Below are positions 50,769 through 60,472 of a stretch of DNA of 64,000 nucleotides, one piece after another (the stretch's first letter is position 1; each line of letters opens with the position of its first letter). The notes under the pieces were generated by a model. It was not told where the DNA came from, searched no databases, and worked only from the letters and a program-made list of their open reading frames with translations. Origin of the DNA: Akkermansiaceae bacterium (lineage in GTDB: Bacteria > Verrucomicrobiota > Verrucomicrobiia > Verrucomicrobiales > Akkermansiaceae); assembly GCA_024233135.1 (NCBI GenBank), contig JACKPZ010000005.1, positions 62,001 through 126,000 on the forward strand, given 5' to 3'. Made by a program: the position numbers and the translations under genes.

Positions 50769-52139
50769 TCAAAGCCCGAGGTCCTTCAGCTTTCGCTGGA
50801 GGGTCCTGCGGCTGATGCCCAGGAGCTCGGCGGCATGGGTGCGGTTTCCTCCTGCGTTGGAAAGCGCGGCGCGGATGGCGTTCGTTTCGAGCGCATGCAA
50901 GTTGAATTCCCCGGGGGCATCAAGGGCGTTTTTGGGGACCTCGGAAACCCCGGGCGCGGCGGCCGGCGGGCGGTCGTCCAGAAAGCCCGGCAGGTGGCGC
51001 ACGTCGATCACCGGGTCGTTGCTCATCACCACCCCGTGCTCGATGGCGGTGCGCAGCTCGCGGACGTTGCCCGGCCAGCCGTAGGCGACGAGGCGCGCGA
51101 GCGCGGGGTCCGTGAGCGGCTTGATGGGCCGGTTGTTCTCCTTGGCGAACTCCTTGAGAAACGCGTTGGCCAGCAGCACGATGTCCTCGCGCCTCGTGCG
51201 CAGCGGCGGCATCGTGATGGTCACCACGTTGAGGCGGAAATACAGGTCCTCGCGGAATTCCCCGCGGTCGACCATCGCCCGCAGGTTGCGGTTGGTGGCG
51301 GCCACCACCCGCACATCCACCTTCACCGGGGTGTTCGAGCCCACCCGCTCGAGCGTGCGCTCGGACAGGATGCGAAGCAACTTGATCTGCGTGGCGGCGT
51401 CGATCTCGCCGATCTCATCGAGGAAAATCGTGCCGCCGTCGGCTTGTTCGAAGCGGCCGATCCGGCGTTGCGACGCGCCGGTGAACGAGCCTTTCTCGTG
51501 GCCGAAGAGCTCGCTTTCGAGGAGCTGCGGCGAGAGCGCGGCGCAGTGCACGGTCACCATCTTCGCCGCCGGCCGGCCGGAAAGCTGGTGCAGCAGGCCG
51601 GCGACGACCTCCTTGCCGGTGCCCGACTCGCCCTCGATGAGCACCGTCGCGCGTGTCGGCGCGACCTGTTGGATGAGCTCGGACACGCGTTCGATCTCGG
51701 GACTCTTGCCGATCAAGCGGTCGAGCTTGTGCGACTTGTCGATGCGCTCGGTGAGCTGTTTGTTCTCCGTTTCCAGCGTTTTGCCGCGGAGCGCGCGCTT
51801 CAGCAGCATCTCGACCTCGTCGAGATTGAGCGGCTTGGTCACGAAATGCCACGCGCCGCGGCGCATCGCCTCCACCGCCGTGTCCACCGAGCCGTAGGCG
51901 GTCATCATGATCGCCACCGGCGGGTCCGGCAGTTTCAGCGAGACCTCCAGCAGGTCCATGCCCGAGTCGCCGCCCAGCCGCAGGTCGGTGAGCAGCAGTT
52001 GGATCGGCTCGGATTTCAGGATCGTGAGCGCCTCCGAGGTCCCGGCGGCGGTGTAGACGTCGAACTCCTCCTCCAACGCGCTGCGCAGTCCTTCGCGGGT
52101 GGACTTTTCGTCATCGACGATGAGCAGGGTGGGCAGCAT
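50769..52139 (-). CDS. NtrC-family sigma-54 response regulator
   Basis: A 456-residue three-domain activator. Receiver (about 1-120): IVDDEKSTREGL and phospho-Asp in LLLTDLRLGG. AAA+ domain (about 140-375): GESGTGKEVVAGL (Walker A), GHEKGSFTGASQRR (the GAFTGA loop that contacts sigma-54, here GSFTGA), GTIFLDEIGEID (Walker B) and the R-fingers near NLRAMVDRGEFREDLYFRL. Fis-type HTH at the C-terminus (NRTHAAELLGISRRTLQRKL). It activates sigma-54 promoters when phosphorylated by its neighbour, the histidine kinase. Confidence 0.95.
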   Translation of the reverse strand: MLPTLLIVDDEKSTREGLRSALEEEFDVYTAAGTSEALTILKSEPIQLLLTDLRLGGDSGMDLLEVSLKLPDPPVAIMMTAYGSVDTAVEAMRRGAWHFVTKPLNLDEVEMLLKRALRGKTLETENKQLTERIDKSHKLDRLIGKSPEIERVSELIQQVAPTRATVLIEGESGTGKEVVAGLLHQLSGRPAAKMVTVHCAALSPQLLESELFGHEKGSFTGASQRRIGRFEQADGGTIFLDEIGEIDAATQIKLLRILSERTLERVGSNTPVKVDVRVVAATNRNLRAMVDRGEFREDLYFRLNVVTITMPPLRTRREDIVLLANAFLKEFAKENNRPIKPLTDPALARLVAYGWPGNVRELRTAIEHGVVMSNDPVIDVRHLPGFLDDRPPAAAPGVSEVPKNALDAPGEFNLHALETNAIRAALSNAGGNRTHAAELLGISRRTLQRKLKDLGL

Positions 52140-52179
52140 GGGTGGGAAACGCGGACGGATGGTGGGAGCGGCGGGCGGC

Positions 52180-53352
52180 TTAGTCGAGGTCGATCGCGGG
52201 TTTCGGCCCGCCGAGCAGGCGCACCGACCGTTCGAGCCGCGGCAGGTGGAGGATCACCCGGGTGCCGTGGCCCTGCTGGCTTTCCACCGAGATTTCGCCG
52301 CCGTGCTCGCGCACGATCCGCCGCACGATGAGCAGCCCGAGGCCCGAGCCGGTTGGTTTCGTCGTCTGATAGGGCTCGAACAAGGTGCCCATGTGCTCCG
52401 GCGAGATGCCGGTGCCTTCATCCTCGATGGAAACGAGGTGTTCATACTCGCTGGCGCGGCTGCGCAACGTGATGCGGCCCTTGTCGCCGGGCAGCGCTTG
52501 GTAGGCGTTGCGCACGAGGTTGTAGAACACCTGGCGGAACTGCCCGGCATCCACCGAGGCCGGCGGCAGCGACTCGTCGAGATCCAGCACCACCTCGACG
52601 CCCCGGGCTTCCAGCTCGGGCTCCACCAGCCGCAGCGAGTCGCGGATGAGCGCGTTGAGGTCGCAGCTTTCGCGCCGCGGCAGGGTGGGGCGCACGGCGT
52701 GCAGGAATTGTTTCAGGATCGAGTCCAGCCGCTGGATCTCATCGCGCGCGGTCGCCAGGTTTTCCTCGAGTGGCTTGCGGTCGCCCGGCGGCAGCTTCCG
52801 CAGCTTGCGGCCGAGGAGCTGGAGGTGGATGTCGAGCGAGTTGAGCGGATTGCCGATCTCATGGGCCACGCCGGCCGCCAGCAGGGTGAGCGCGTTGAGG
52901 CGCTCGGACTCGAGGTTTTGCTCGGCCTCCTCCCGTGTCCGCGTCAGGTCGCGCACCAGCATCACGTAGCCCAGCGGCTCGCCGTCATCCTCGCTATCGA
53001 TCGGCGCAAGATAGAAATTCAGGAACCGGTGCTCCGGGTAGAACACCTCAAGGTCGCGGTTCACCGTGCGTCCGGGTTTCCCGAGGTCGTTCCACTGCAG
53101 GCCGCGCACCTGCGAGACCAGCGTCTCGCCCACCGCTTTCTCCGGGTCGAAACCGAAAAATTTCCCCGCCGCGCGATTCACGAAATCGACCACGCCCATC
53201 GAGTCGAGCACGATCACGCCCTCCTGAAGCGCCTCGAAGACCTTTTCGAGAAACCCCTTCTCCCGCACCAGCCGCGCCACGATCTGCTGCACCTCGCCGG
53301 GTTCGACGCGGTCGATGCGCGCCACCAGTTTTTCGAGGAAGCCGGATTTCAC
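52180..53352 (-). CDS. PAS-domain sensor histidine kinase (NtrB/AtoS-like, soluble)
   Basis: A 390-residue kinase with no visible membrane helix, so probably cytoplasmic. PAS domain at about 35-138 (ALQEGVIVLDSMGVVDFVNR). DHp helix with phospho-His164 in AAGVAHEIGNPLNSLDIHL. ATPase domain: NLVRNAYQAL (N box), IEDEGTGISPEHM (G1), FEPYQTTKPTGSGLGLLIV (F and G2 boxes). It is upstream of the NtrC-type regulator by 40 bp and almost certainly its partner. The signal may be an internal metabolite or redox cue. Confidence 0.94.
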   Translation of the reverse strand: MKSGFLEKLVARIDRVEPGEVQQIVARLVREKGFLEKVFEALQEGVIVLDSMGVVDFVNRAAGKFFGFDPEKAVGETLVSQVRGLQWNDLGKPGRTVNRDLEVFYPEHRFLNFYLAPIDSEDDGEPLGYVMLVRDLTRTREEAEQNLESERLNALTLLAAGVAHEIGNPLNSLDIHLQLLGRKLRKLPPGDRKPLEENLATARDEIQRLDSILKQFLHAVRPTLPRRESCDLNALIRDSLRLVEPELEARGVEVVLDLDESLPPASVDAGQFRQVFYNLVRNAYQALPGDKGRITLRSRASEYEHLVSIEDEGTGISPEHMGTLFEPYQTTKPTGSGLGLLIVRRIVREHGGEISVESQQGHGTRVILHLPRLERSVRLLGGPKPAIDLD

Positions 53353-53399
53353 GGAGGGAAAGTTTGCGGGTGTTCAGATTTCAGTGTTCAGGGAGAGGC

Positions 53400-53720
53400 A
53401 TGGAAACGATCCGCATCGTCCTCTGCACCTTCCCGTCCGCCGACGAGGCGCGACAGATTGGCACGCTGCTCGTCGAAAAGCAACTGGCGGCCTGTGTGAA
53501 TCTCCTGCCCGCCGTCGAATCCATCTACCGCTGGCAGGGAAAAACCGAATCCGCCGCCGAAACCCTCGCCATCTTCAAGACCAGCGCCGCCGCCTGGCCC
53601 GCCTTCGCCGCCGAGCTCGGAAACCTCCACCCCTACGACGTCCCGGAGATCGTCGCCCTCGCCCCCGCGGATGTATCCGACCCCTACGCCCGCTGGGTGC
53701 TCGGGAATGTCCGGGGTTAG
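53400..53720 (+). CDS. cutA: Divalent cation tolerance protein CutA
   Basis: A 106-residue protein of the trimeric PII-like CutA1 fold; linked to copper and other divalent-metal tolerance, though the exact role is unclear. Family marks: IVLCTFPSADEARQIGTLLV, KQLAACVNLLPAVESIYRWQ, KTSAAAWPAFAAELGNLHPY and DVPEIVALAPADVSDPYARW. Start at 53400. Divergent from the sensor kinase with a 47 bp gap. Length is standard. Confidence 0.94.
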   Translation: METIRIVLCTFPSADEARQIGTLLVEKQLAACVNLLPAVESIYRWQGKTESAAETLAIFKTSAAAWPAFAAELGNLHPYDVPEIVALAPADVSDPYARWVLGNVRG

Positions 53721-53802
53721 CAAGGTCGTTTTTGGTCGTACGCATCGAGCCGGCTCTTCCGGATTGGCTTTGGCCAAACCGCGCTGCATTCTCACGTCCG
53801 AA

Positions 53803-54249
53803 ATGGACATCGAAACGGATGGCGCGGTGGAGAGTGCCTTGTGCATCAGATGTCTGCATCCCAACGATCCGGAGCGTCATTTCTGCGACAAATGCGGAGC
53901 TCCGCTGGACTCCTATGCGAATACGGCTCCTTTTGAGCAGACCCTCGCCCAGGGCCACGCATTCCGCGGCGCGATGACCCAAAGGCCGCGACTGATCGTT
54001 GTGATCGGCATCTGGGCGATCTGCGCTCCCTGTGTCATTGCCGTCGTGGCTAGTGCTTTTGTCGGAATTCCGGCGGCCATCGAACATCCTGTCATGTGGG
54101 TCATGGAGGTGTTTCTGATCTTCCTCGGTGTGTTGTCAGCGCTGCTGATCTATTTCCCGACCCGGCAATATCTGACCGCCCGGAACGAAGAGGAAATGGA
54201 TCCGTCTGAAGCTCCATCCGAGAGCCCCATCGACCCGGATCCACATTGA
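53803..54249 (+). CDS. Zinc-ribbon two-TM membrane protein
   Basis: A 148-residue protein. An N-terminal zinc ribbon has two Cys pairs (CIRCLHPNDPERHFCDKCG, about residues 14-32). Two membrane helices follow (VVIGIWAICAPCVIAVVASA at about 65-84; VMWVMEVFLIFLGVLSALLI at about 96-115), then an acidic tail. Small ribbon-plus-TM proteins of this kind are common in Verrucomicrobia and have no agreed function. Start at 53803; the frame is open further upstream through the cutA end. Confidence 0.65.
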   Translation: MDIETDGAVESALCIRCLHPNDPERHFCDKCGAPLDSYANTAPFEQTLAQGHAFRGAMTQRPRLIVVIGIWAICAPCVIAVVASAFVGIPAAIEHPVMWVMEVFLIFLGVLSALLIYFPTRQYLTARNEEEMDPSEAPSESPIDPDPH

Positions 54250-54295
54250 ACTCTTCGTTTCTCGATCGCGCCGTTCGGGACGAAACGCCCCCGCC

Positions 54296-55432
54296 TCACT
54301 CCTCCGGCAGCGTCAGCAGCTCCTCGTCCTCCTCGCGGTATTGATCGAGCAGGAACCCATCGTTGGCATGCCAGCGCAGCCAGACCTCGTCGCCCCATTT
54401 CGGCGGAAGCTCGTCGAGCAGGAAAGTCCGGTGCTGCTGCTCCGCGCACAGACGGTATTCGCCGCTGCGCACCCAGTAGCGGGTGTGGGAGCCGAAGTAG
54501 ATGACATCCTCGATGGTCCCCGGCAGCGCGTTGTCCCATTCGGCTTGCGCCGGTTTCTCACGCGAGACGACGAGTTTCTCCGGCCGCAGCGAGAGGTGGA
54601 TGCGGTCGCCCGGGCGGACGGGTTTGTCGTTGTCGATGATCACCGCGCCGAGTCCCGGGATGTCGGCTCTCGAAAACCGTTCGCTCAGGGTTTCCGAGAT
54701 GCGCCCTTCGAGGAAATTGGTATCTCCGATGAACGCCGCGACAAACGACGTGCGCGGCGTTTCATAAATCTCCGCCGGTTTGCCGATCTGCTCGATGCGA
54801 CCCTTGTTCATCACCGCGATGTGGTCGGAGATCGACATCGCCTCGCCTTGGTCATGGGTGACGTAGAGAAACGTGATGCCCACTTCGTCGTGGATCGCGT
54901 CGAGTTCGACGAGCAGGCGCTGGCGCATCTTGAGGTCGAGCGCGGCGAGCGGTTCGTCGAGCAGCAGGACCTTCGGCTGCATCGCGAGCGCGCGGGCGAT
55001 GCCGACGCGTTGTTTCTGCCCGCCGGAGAGCTGCGCGGGTTTCTTCGCGGCGTGCGCGCCGAGGTCCACGAGTTCCAACATGCGGTCCACGCTGCGCCGG
55101 ACCTCGTCCTTCGGTTTCTTCGCGACTTTCAATCCGAACGCGATGTTCTCCCGCACCGATAGATGGGGGAACAGCGCGTAGTTCTGGAACACCGTGTTGA
55201 GCGGCCGCTTCTCCGGCGGCAGGTCCGTGATGTCGCGGCCGTCCAGCAGCACCCGCCCTTCGTCCGGCTGTTCGAAACCCGCCGCCATCCGCAGCAGCGT
55301 GGTCTTGCCGCAGCCCGATGGCCCTAACAGCGAGAACGTCGCCCCGTGCGGGATCTCCAGTGTCACACCGTCGACGGCGGTGAAACCGCCGAAGCGCTTG
55401 GTCACATTCTCGAAGCGGAGCGTTCCCTGCAT
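54296..55432 (-). CDS. potA: Spermidine/putrescine-type ABC transporter ATP-binding protein
   Basis: A 378-residue ATPase of the polyamine/opine family. Walker A GPSGCGKTT, Q-loop VFQNYALFPHL, signature LSGGQKQRVGIARAL, Walker B LLLDEPLAALD and the YVTHDQGEAMSISD H-loop are all there. The C-terminal TOBE region (about 240-370) includes IHLSLRPEKLVVS. The potBCD permease and binding genes are absent on either side, so this ATPase serves a transporter encoded elsewhere or is an orphan. Start at 55432. Confidence 0.88.
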   Translation of the reverse strand: MQGTLRFENVTKRFGGFTAVDGVTLEIPHGATFSLLGPSGCGKTTLLRMAAGFEQPDEGRVLLDGRDITDLPPEKRPLNTVFQNYALFPHLSVRENIAFGLKVAKKPKDEVRRSVDRMLELVDLGAHAAKKPAQLSGGQKQRVGIARALAMQPKVLLLDEPLAALDLKMRQRLLVELDAIHDEVGITFLYVTHDQGEAMSISDHIAVMNKGRIEQIGKPAEIYETPRTSFVAAFIGDTNFLEGRISETLSERFSRADIPGLGAVIIDNDKPVRPGDRIHLSLRPEKLVVSREKPAQAEWDNALPGTIEDVIYFGSHTRYWVRSGEYRLCAEQQHRTFLLDELPPKWGDEVWLRWHANDGFLLDQYREEDEELLTLPEE

Positions 55433-55489
55433 GTCCCGGTGTGTCGTGAGGCTGCGGGTTTCTCCGGGAAAGGCAAGCGCGGCGGATGC

Positions 55490-56350
55490 TCAGCGGCCGG
55501 TCGATCTCTCGAACTTCTTCGTCACCTTCAGCTTCACCGGCAGCGTCGCCTTGGTGGACGTGGTCGCCGTGCTCGCGCCGGTGACGATGCTGCCTTCGAG
55601 TTCGAGCAGCTCGTCGAGGTTGGTGCGGAGGTTCACATACATCGTGCCTTCGAGGTTCACGCTCGCTTCGGTGAGCGTGCCATCGCTGTGGAAATCGCTG
55701 CCGGTGCTGCGGATGTTCACCGTGATGACCGCCGTTTCCTTGTCCACCGCGCGGCGGATCTGGCGCAGCCGCATCGTGCCGATCGTCTTCGCGTTCCGAA
55801 GGTCCTTGTGGACGATCATCTTGATCCACGCCGGGTCGAACTCCCACGTGTCCCCGGCCTCCAGCTCGCGGTCCGGATACCAATTCCGGTTCAGATAGAC
55901 CTTCAGTTCGTCGATCTCCTCGCGCACGCGGGCCTCCGGCACCGAGCCGTCCAGCTCGAAGATCCAGTCGCCCGTCGGCAGCTTGCTCATCGCGAACATC
56001 TTGCCGGTGAGCGGGCTTGTGTCCTTCTTCGCGTCGTCCTTGCCGGCGGCGCTCAGGGTGGTCGTCGTTTCGAGTTGGTTCACCTGCACCATGCCGCGGC
56101 GGGTGCCGTCGGCCAGCGGTTCGCGGAAGGTCCAGACGAGATCGCGCTCGCGCACGATGCGGATCGTGCTGTTGGCACTCGCGCCCGGTTGTTTGCTCTC
56201 GATTCTTCCGTCGCTCGCCTCCGATTTGGAAACGAGACGCACGTTCTGTCCCGGCTGTGCCTTCAGCGGACCGAAGGTGATGCCGGCATGGGTGATCGCG
56301 GTCGTGGCCACCACGGCCGCGAGTGTGGGGAAAACGGGGGATTTGCGCAT
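55490..56350 (-). CDS. Secreted hypothetical protein
   Basis: A 286-residue exported protein. Signal peptide KSPVFPTLAAVVATTAITHA, then a beta-rich mature region (TFGPLKAQPGQNVRLVSKSE, LTGKMFAMSKLPTGDWIFEL, TWEFDPAWIKMIV, VNLEGTMYVNLRTNLDELLE). The repeated LEG/TMYVN blocks resemble Verrucomicrobia and Planctomycete exported proteins that may bind at the outer membrane, but no named family is recognised. It is 57 bp upstream of potA on the same strand and diverges from sdaA. Confidence 0.68.
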   Translation of the reverse strand: MRKSPVFPTLAAVVATTAITHAGITFGPLKAQPGQNVRLVSKSEASDGRIESKQPGASANSTIRIVRERDLVWTFREPLADGTRRGMVQVNQLETTTTLSAAGKDDAKKDTSPLTGKMFAMSKLPTGDWIFELDGSVPEARVREEIDELKVYLNRNWYPDRELEAGDTWEFDPAWIKMIVHKDLRNAKTIGTMRLRQIRRAVDKETAVITVNIRSTGSDFHSDGTLTEASVNLEGTMYVNLRTNLDELLELEGSIVTGASTATTSTKATLPVKLKVTKKFERSTGR

Positions 56351-56498
56351 CGGGGGGATGATCCCGCCGCCATGGATCGCCGGTCAATCCGAAAGGTGCC
56401 GCGATATGCCGATGCCGCACCCCGTGCTGCGGGATCGGCGGAAACGGCTCTTCCGCATTGAATTCCGCCTTCCGCCTGCCATGCATGGCCCGTTCCTT

Positions 56499-57863
<1,365 letters not shown>

Positions 57864-58157
57864 GGGCGGAATGATGTGGCGGGTTGGGAAACCACGAAAG
57901 ACACCAAAGGTCACGAAACGTGGAGCGGGCGTTTTGCCTGCTGCCATGGTGCAGAAAAAAAAGGATCACACCACGGATCGCACGGATTGCACGGATGGGG
58001 AATCCATCATGTCGGCGTTACGGCCCGCGCGCGTGAGGTCCGGAATGGGAAACCCAGGTGGTTCCGCACCTTCACCATCGCCGCCTCCGATCACGGCATG
58101 CCACCTGGTTGAATCGGAGCTTGTGGGCACGGTCCGATGGTCTATGACGCCCAGGCA
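57864..58157. other. Intergenic with two kinds of filler repeat
   Basis: About 290 bp without a gene. It holds ACCACGAAAGACACCAAAGG then TCACGAAACGTGG (57891-57915), and CACACCACGGATCGCACGGA then TTGCACGGATGG (57965-57999), plus a run of eight or nine A residues between them. The rest reads like decayed coding DNA. Confidence 0.5.
57891..57999. repeat. ACCACGAAA / CACGGATT filler repeats
   Basis: Two adjoining families of imperfect 8-10 bp repeats: ACCACGAAAGACACCAAAGG (a CACGAAA-type unit) and CACGGATCGCACGGATTGCA (a CACGGATT unit). The second is the reverse complement of the kind at 3018-3049. Units are spaced about 9-10 bp, near one DNA turn. Confidence 0.65.
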
Positions 58158-58532
58158 ATGAAACTCGTCAAATATGGGGTCGCCCTGATTGCCGGCGCGG
58201 CGATCGCCGCATTGGTGATCTCTTGGTATATGCCCCCTGTCATGCATGCGAGTCGCGGTGAGGTCGGCGGGACTTCGTCATCTTGGTCATTCGAAGCTTT
58301 TGAGACGATCAATCAGGAGATCCCGGAGATCGTGAAAGACCGGGAAATCTTCATGGCAGTCGTTCCGAGCTCGATGGGATATGATGTGATCGCGTCCGAC
58401 GGCAGACTCCGGGCACGGTTCGGATTCGCGTCTCTGGAAGAACCATTGAGACGGATCGACGCCCGGATGGAGAGCTTGAAAAACGGAGTCCATTCGGCCG
58501 AATCCGCTGAGACCGACGTCGAAGAGCCGTGA
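58158..58532 (+). CDS. Hypothetical single-span protein
   Basis: A 124-residue protein beginning MKLVKYGVALIAGAAIAALV, a membrane anchor or signal sequence, followed by a soluble domain with VVPSSMGYDVIASDGRLRAR and a C-terminal helix (LEEPLRRIDARMESLKNGVH). No family recognised. Start at 58158; the frame is open a little further upstream. Moderately lower GC than neighbours. Function unknown. Confidence 0.45.
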   Translation: MKLVKYGVALIAGAAIAALVISWYMPPVMHASRGEVGGTSSSWSFEAFETINQEIPEIVKDREIFMAVVPSSMGYDVIASDGRLRARFGFASLEEPLRRIDARMESLKNGVHSAESAETDVEEP

Positions 58533-58647
58533 ATCGATCTGCTCCAGCGCGCTCCAGCGGAAGACATCCAAGGAGCGGCGGAACGTGTCCGCCGACGCCC
58601 ATGGAAAGCTAATGGAATTGTGCGTCCGCTCAGTTCATTGGCGGCAC

Positions 58648-59394
58648 ATGGACATGGGCGATCATGCATCGCCCCTCCTTGCGTACCCGCCCACCACGTC
58701 CAGATCCACCCACCGCCCGCTTGACGCCCCGCCCGCCGCGGCGTCCAATCCCGGCGTTGTGAAAGCGGAGCGAAACCGGAAGATCTTCAGCATCGCCGTC
58801 GTCGTGATCCTCATGGTCTGGCTGACCGGTTTCACAACGCCGCCGCCACGAGGGGGCGGGACGGATGCCTCCACGCTTTTGTTTACGGGATGGACCTTCG
58901 GTCTTCTCAAGGTCCTCGCCTTCGGAACCGTTCTGATCATCGCTGGCATCCGGCTTTACCGGGCTCTCAATCCATCGATGCTCAAGGTCCTCGTGGGCAT
59001 TGTGGCGTTCATCGCCACCATCTGGATGGCCATCGGCTTGGACAAGGTCCCGTCTGGTGGCGTTTCCGAAGATCTCCGGAGTGCGGCCGCCCTGTTTCTC
59101 TCCTGCCTCCTCACCATTCCGCTGTATGGCGTCGCCGTCCGTTTCCTGCTGCCATGGATCGGTGGGGAGAAACCCGCGTTCCGCTCCCTGTATGGCAAAG
59201 GAACCGCCCTGCTCGTCGCCATCCTGTTGTGGAACATGCTCAACGAACTTCTCCTATCCGCAGCTCCGAAGATCGACGGCTCCGCGCATGCGCCCGCGTT
59301 CCCCTGGGGCCTGATCGCCATCTTTCTTCCGATCCTCGCCGCTGTCGTCATCTACCGGCTCATTGCACGCTTCACCGCCCAGGTGCCGGGATGA
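58648..59394 (+). CDS. Hypothetical multi-TM membrane protein
   Basis: A 248-residue protein. A disordered Pro/Ser/Thr-rich N-terminus (about 45 residues) precedes about six membrane helices: KIFSIAVVVILMVWLTGF, LLKVLAFGTVLIIAGIRLY, MLKVLVGIVAFIATIWMAI, AALFLSCLLTIPLYGVAVRF, ALLVAILLWNMLNELLL and LIAIFLPILAAVVIYRLI. Start 58648 is one of several possible ATGs (58585, 58654). No family recognised; it may be a small transporter-like or sensor membrane protein. Confidence 0.6.
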   Translation: MDMGDHASPLLAYPPTTSRSTHRPLDAPPAAASNPGVVKAERNRKIFSIAVVVILMVWLTGFTTPPPRGGGTDASTLLFTGWTFGLLKVLAFGTVLIIAGIRLYRALNPSMLKVLVGIVAFIATIWMAIGLDKVPSGGVSEDLRSAAALFLSCLLTIPLYGVAVRFLLPWIGGEKPAFRSLYGKGTALLVAILLWNMLNELLLSAAPKIDGSAHAPAFPWGLIAIFLPILAAVVIYRLIARFTAQVPG

Positions 59395-59545
59395 TACAAA
59401 AACCCGGCCCTCGCGCCGCCTGATCTACGCACCCCGGTCCGGAAACTCCTTGAAACACCAACGTTTCCAAGCATCCTCCCTCCCAATCGCCTCGCTGGAT
59501 ATCACTTGACGAGGGGATACGAGCAGAACTGTTGGTTCATAAACG

Positions 59546-60022
59546 ATGATCTCCGTCGACCGCTGGCTACGATACTCGGAGCGATGCTCCTTGGAGCGCC
59601 GTTGGCATTTCCTCAAAAAGCTCGGCCACTATTACCTCCTCTTGTTTGACGAGGTCATGTTTACGCCACCACATGTGCGGATCGAAGGCCGCTGTTCCAC
59701 CACAAAGATCCCAGAGGAGATCGGAGAGCTGACGTTTTATAATACGACTTTGCGAGGTCCGAGCGCTGAGCACTTCTATTTCTCTGAAGAAGGGCTAGGC
59801 TCGGTCTATTCCTACGATGGGTTTGCGCCGACTCATCTTGAGATCAAACTTGGCGCGGTGCCTGTGCCGATCAAGAACGAGCGAGTAATCGACAATACAG
59901 AATCGAATTGGCACGAGTATGTCGACCGCCTCGAAGTGTGCCTTATGCATGCTACCAACAGAAGAAAGCCAACAAGTCGCACCCAACCGCCTGATTCGCT
60001 CCGAGTCGAATTCTCCCCGTGA
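59546..60022 (+). CDS. Hypothetical soluble protein, lower-GC
   Basis: A 158-residue frame with lower GC than its neighbours. The central part looks folded and beta-rich (VRIEGRCSTTKIPEEIGELT, SAEHFYFSEEGLGSVYSYDG, APTHLEIKLGAVPVPIKNER), and the tail is basic and disordered. No family seen and no clear Shine-Dalgarno site. It may be a recent arrival or the remnant of a longer gene. Confidence 0.4.
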   Translation: MISVDRWLRYSERCSLERRWHFLKKLGHYYLLLFDEVMFTPPHVRIEGRCSTTKIPEEIGELTFYNTTLRGPSAEHFYFSEEGLGSVYSYDGFAPTHLEIKLGAVPVPIKNERVIDNTESNWHEYVDRLEVCLMHATNRRKPTSRTQPPDSLRVEFSP

Positions 60023-60104
60023 TCACCAACCTCAACCCACAGTCAACGCGCGGCTGCCGTCAGGCGGTTGGTGTGCTATGACGTTGCCAAGAGACCCGGA
60101 CTCC

Positions 60105-60299
60105 ATGCACCCATTCAAAAACGCGATACTCCCCCTATTTCTGCTCCTGTTGTGCACGGCGGTCGCACGGGCCGATTTTGTCGAGTTCTCCAGTTCGACG
60201 TCGGAGACACTGGGGGATTTGGGGACGAAGTTCGTGATCGGTTGTGCCTTTCTGGCGGCGGGCATGGTGGGGGCGGCGTTCGTGCTGCGAAAGAAGTGA
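60105..60299 (+). CDS. Short exported/membrane protein
   Basis: A 64-residue protein. An N-terminal signal-like helix (NAILPLFLLLLCTAVARA) is followed by a short polar segment and a second hydrophobic helix (FVIGCAFLAAGMVGAAFVL) ending in RKK. The architecture, signal plus C-terminal helix plus basic end, resembles small sorting-domain proteins, but no PEP or LPxTG-like motif is present. An ATG at 60078 would add nine residues. Confidence 0.45.
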   Translation: MHPFKNAILPLFLLLLCTAVARADFVEFSSSTSETLGDLGTKFVIGCAFLAAGMVGAAFVLRKK

Positions 60300-60429
60300 G
60301 GCTGGTGGGATCGGGGTGCGGTCCGGAGTTCGATCTTTCGCTTGTCGTCCTTTGCCACACGCTCCGCAGCACGCTGAAACGTGGACTCCGGACGGGTGCT
60401 TGGTGAGGCGGAGTCTTGGTCTCCGAAGG

Positions 60430-60468
60430 CAGAGAATTCTGCAATCCGCAATCTGAAATCCGCAATTC
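60430..60468. repeat. Intergenic GCAATCCGCAATCTGAAATC filler repeat
   Basis: ATTCTGCAATCCGCAATCTG then AAATCCGCAATTCC: an ATCCGCA/ATCTG unit repeated three times at ~8-10 bp, just past the pbpC stop side of the gap. Same kind of simple repeat as that translated within uvrA at 10830-10863 (reverse complement GCGGATTGCGGATC). Confidence 0.55.
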
Positions 60469-60472
60469 CCCC

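Noticed and set aside
50079..52331. 750-codon plus-strand frame opposite the NtrC regulator and glycosyltransferase
   Set aside because: Shadow of the minus-strand genes; crosses their junction and lacks domains.
59425..59616. Minus-strand frame overlapping the start of the 59546 gene
   Set aside because: Short, no domain and no clear ribosome-binding site; the opposite frame is better supported, though both are weak.
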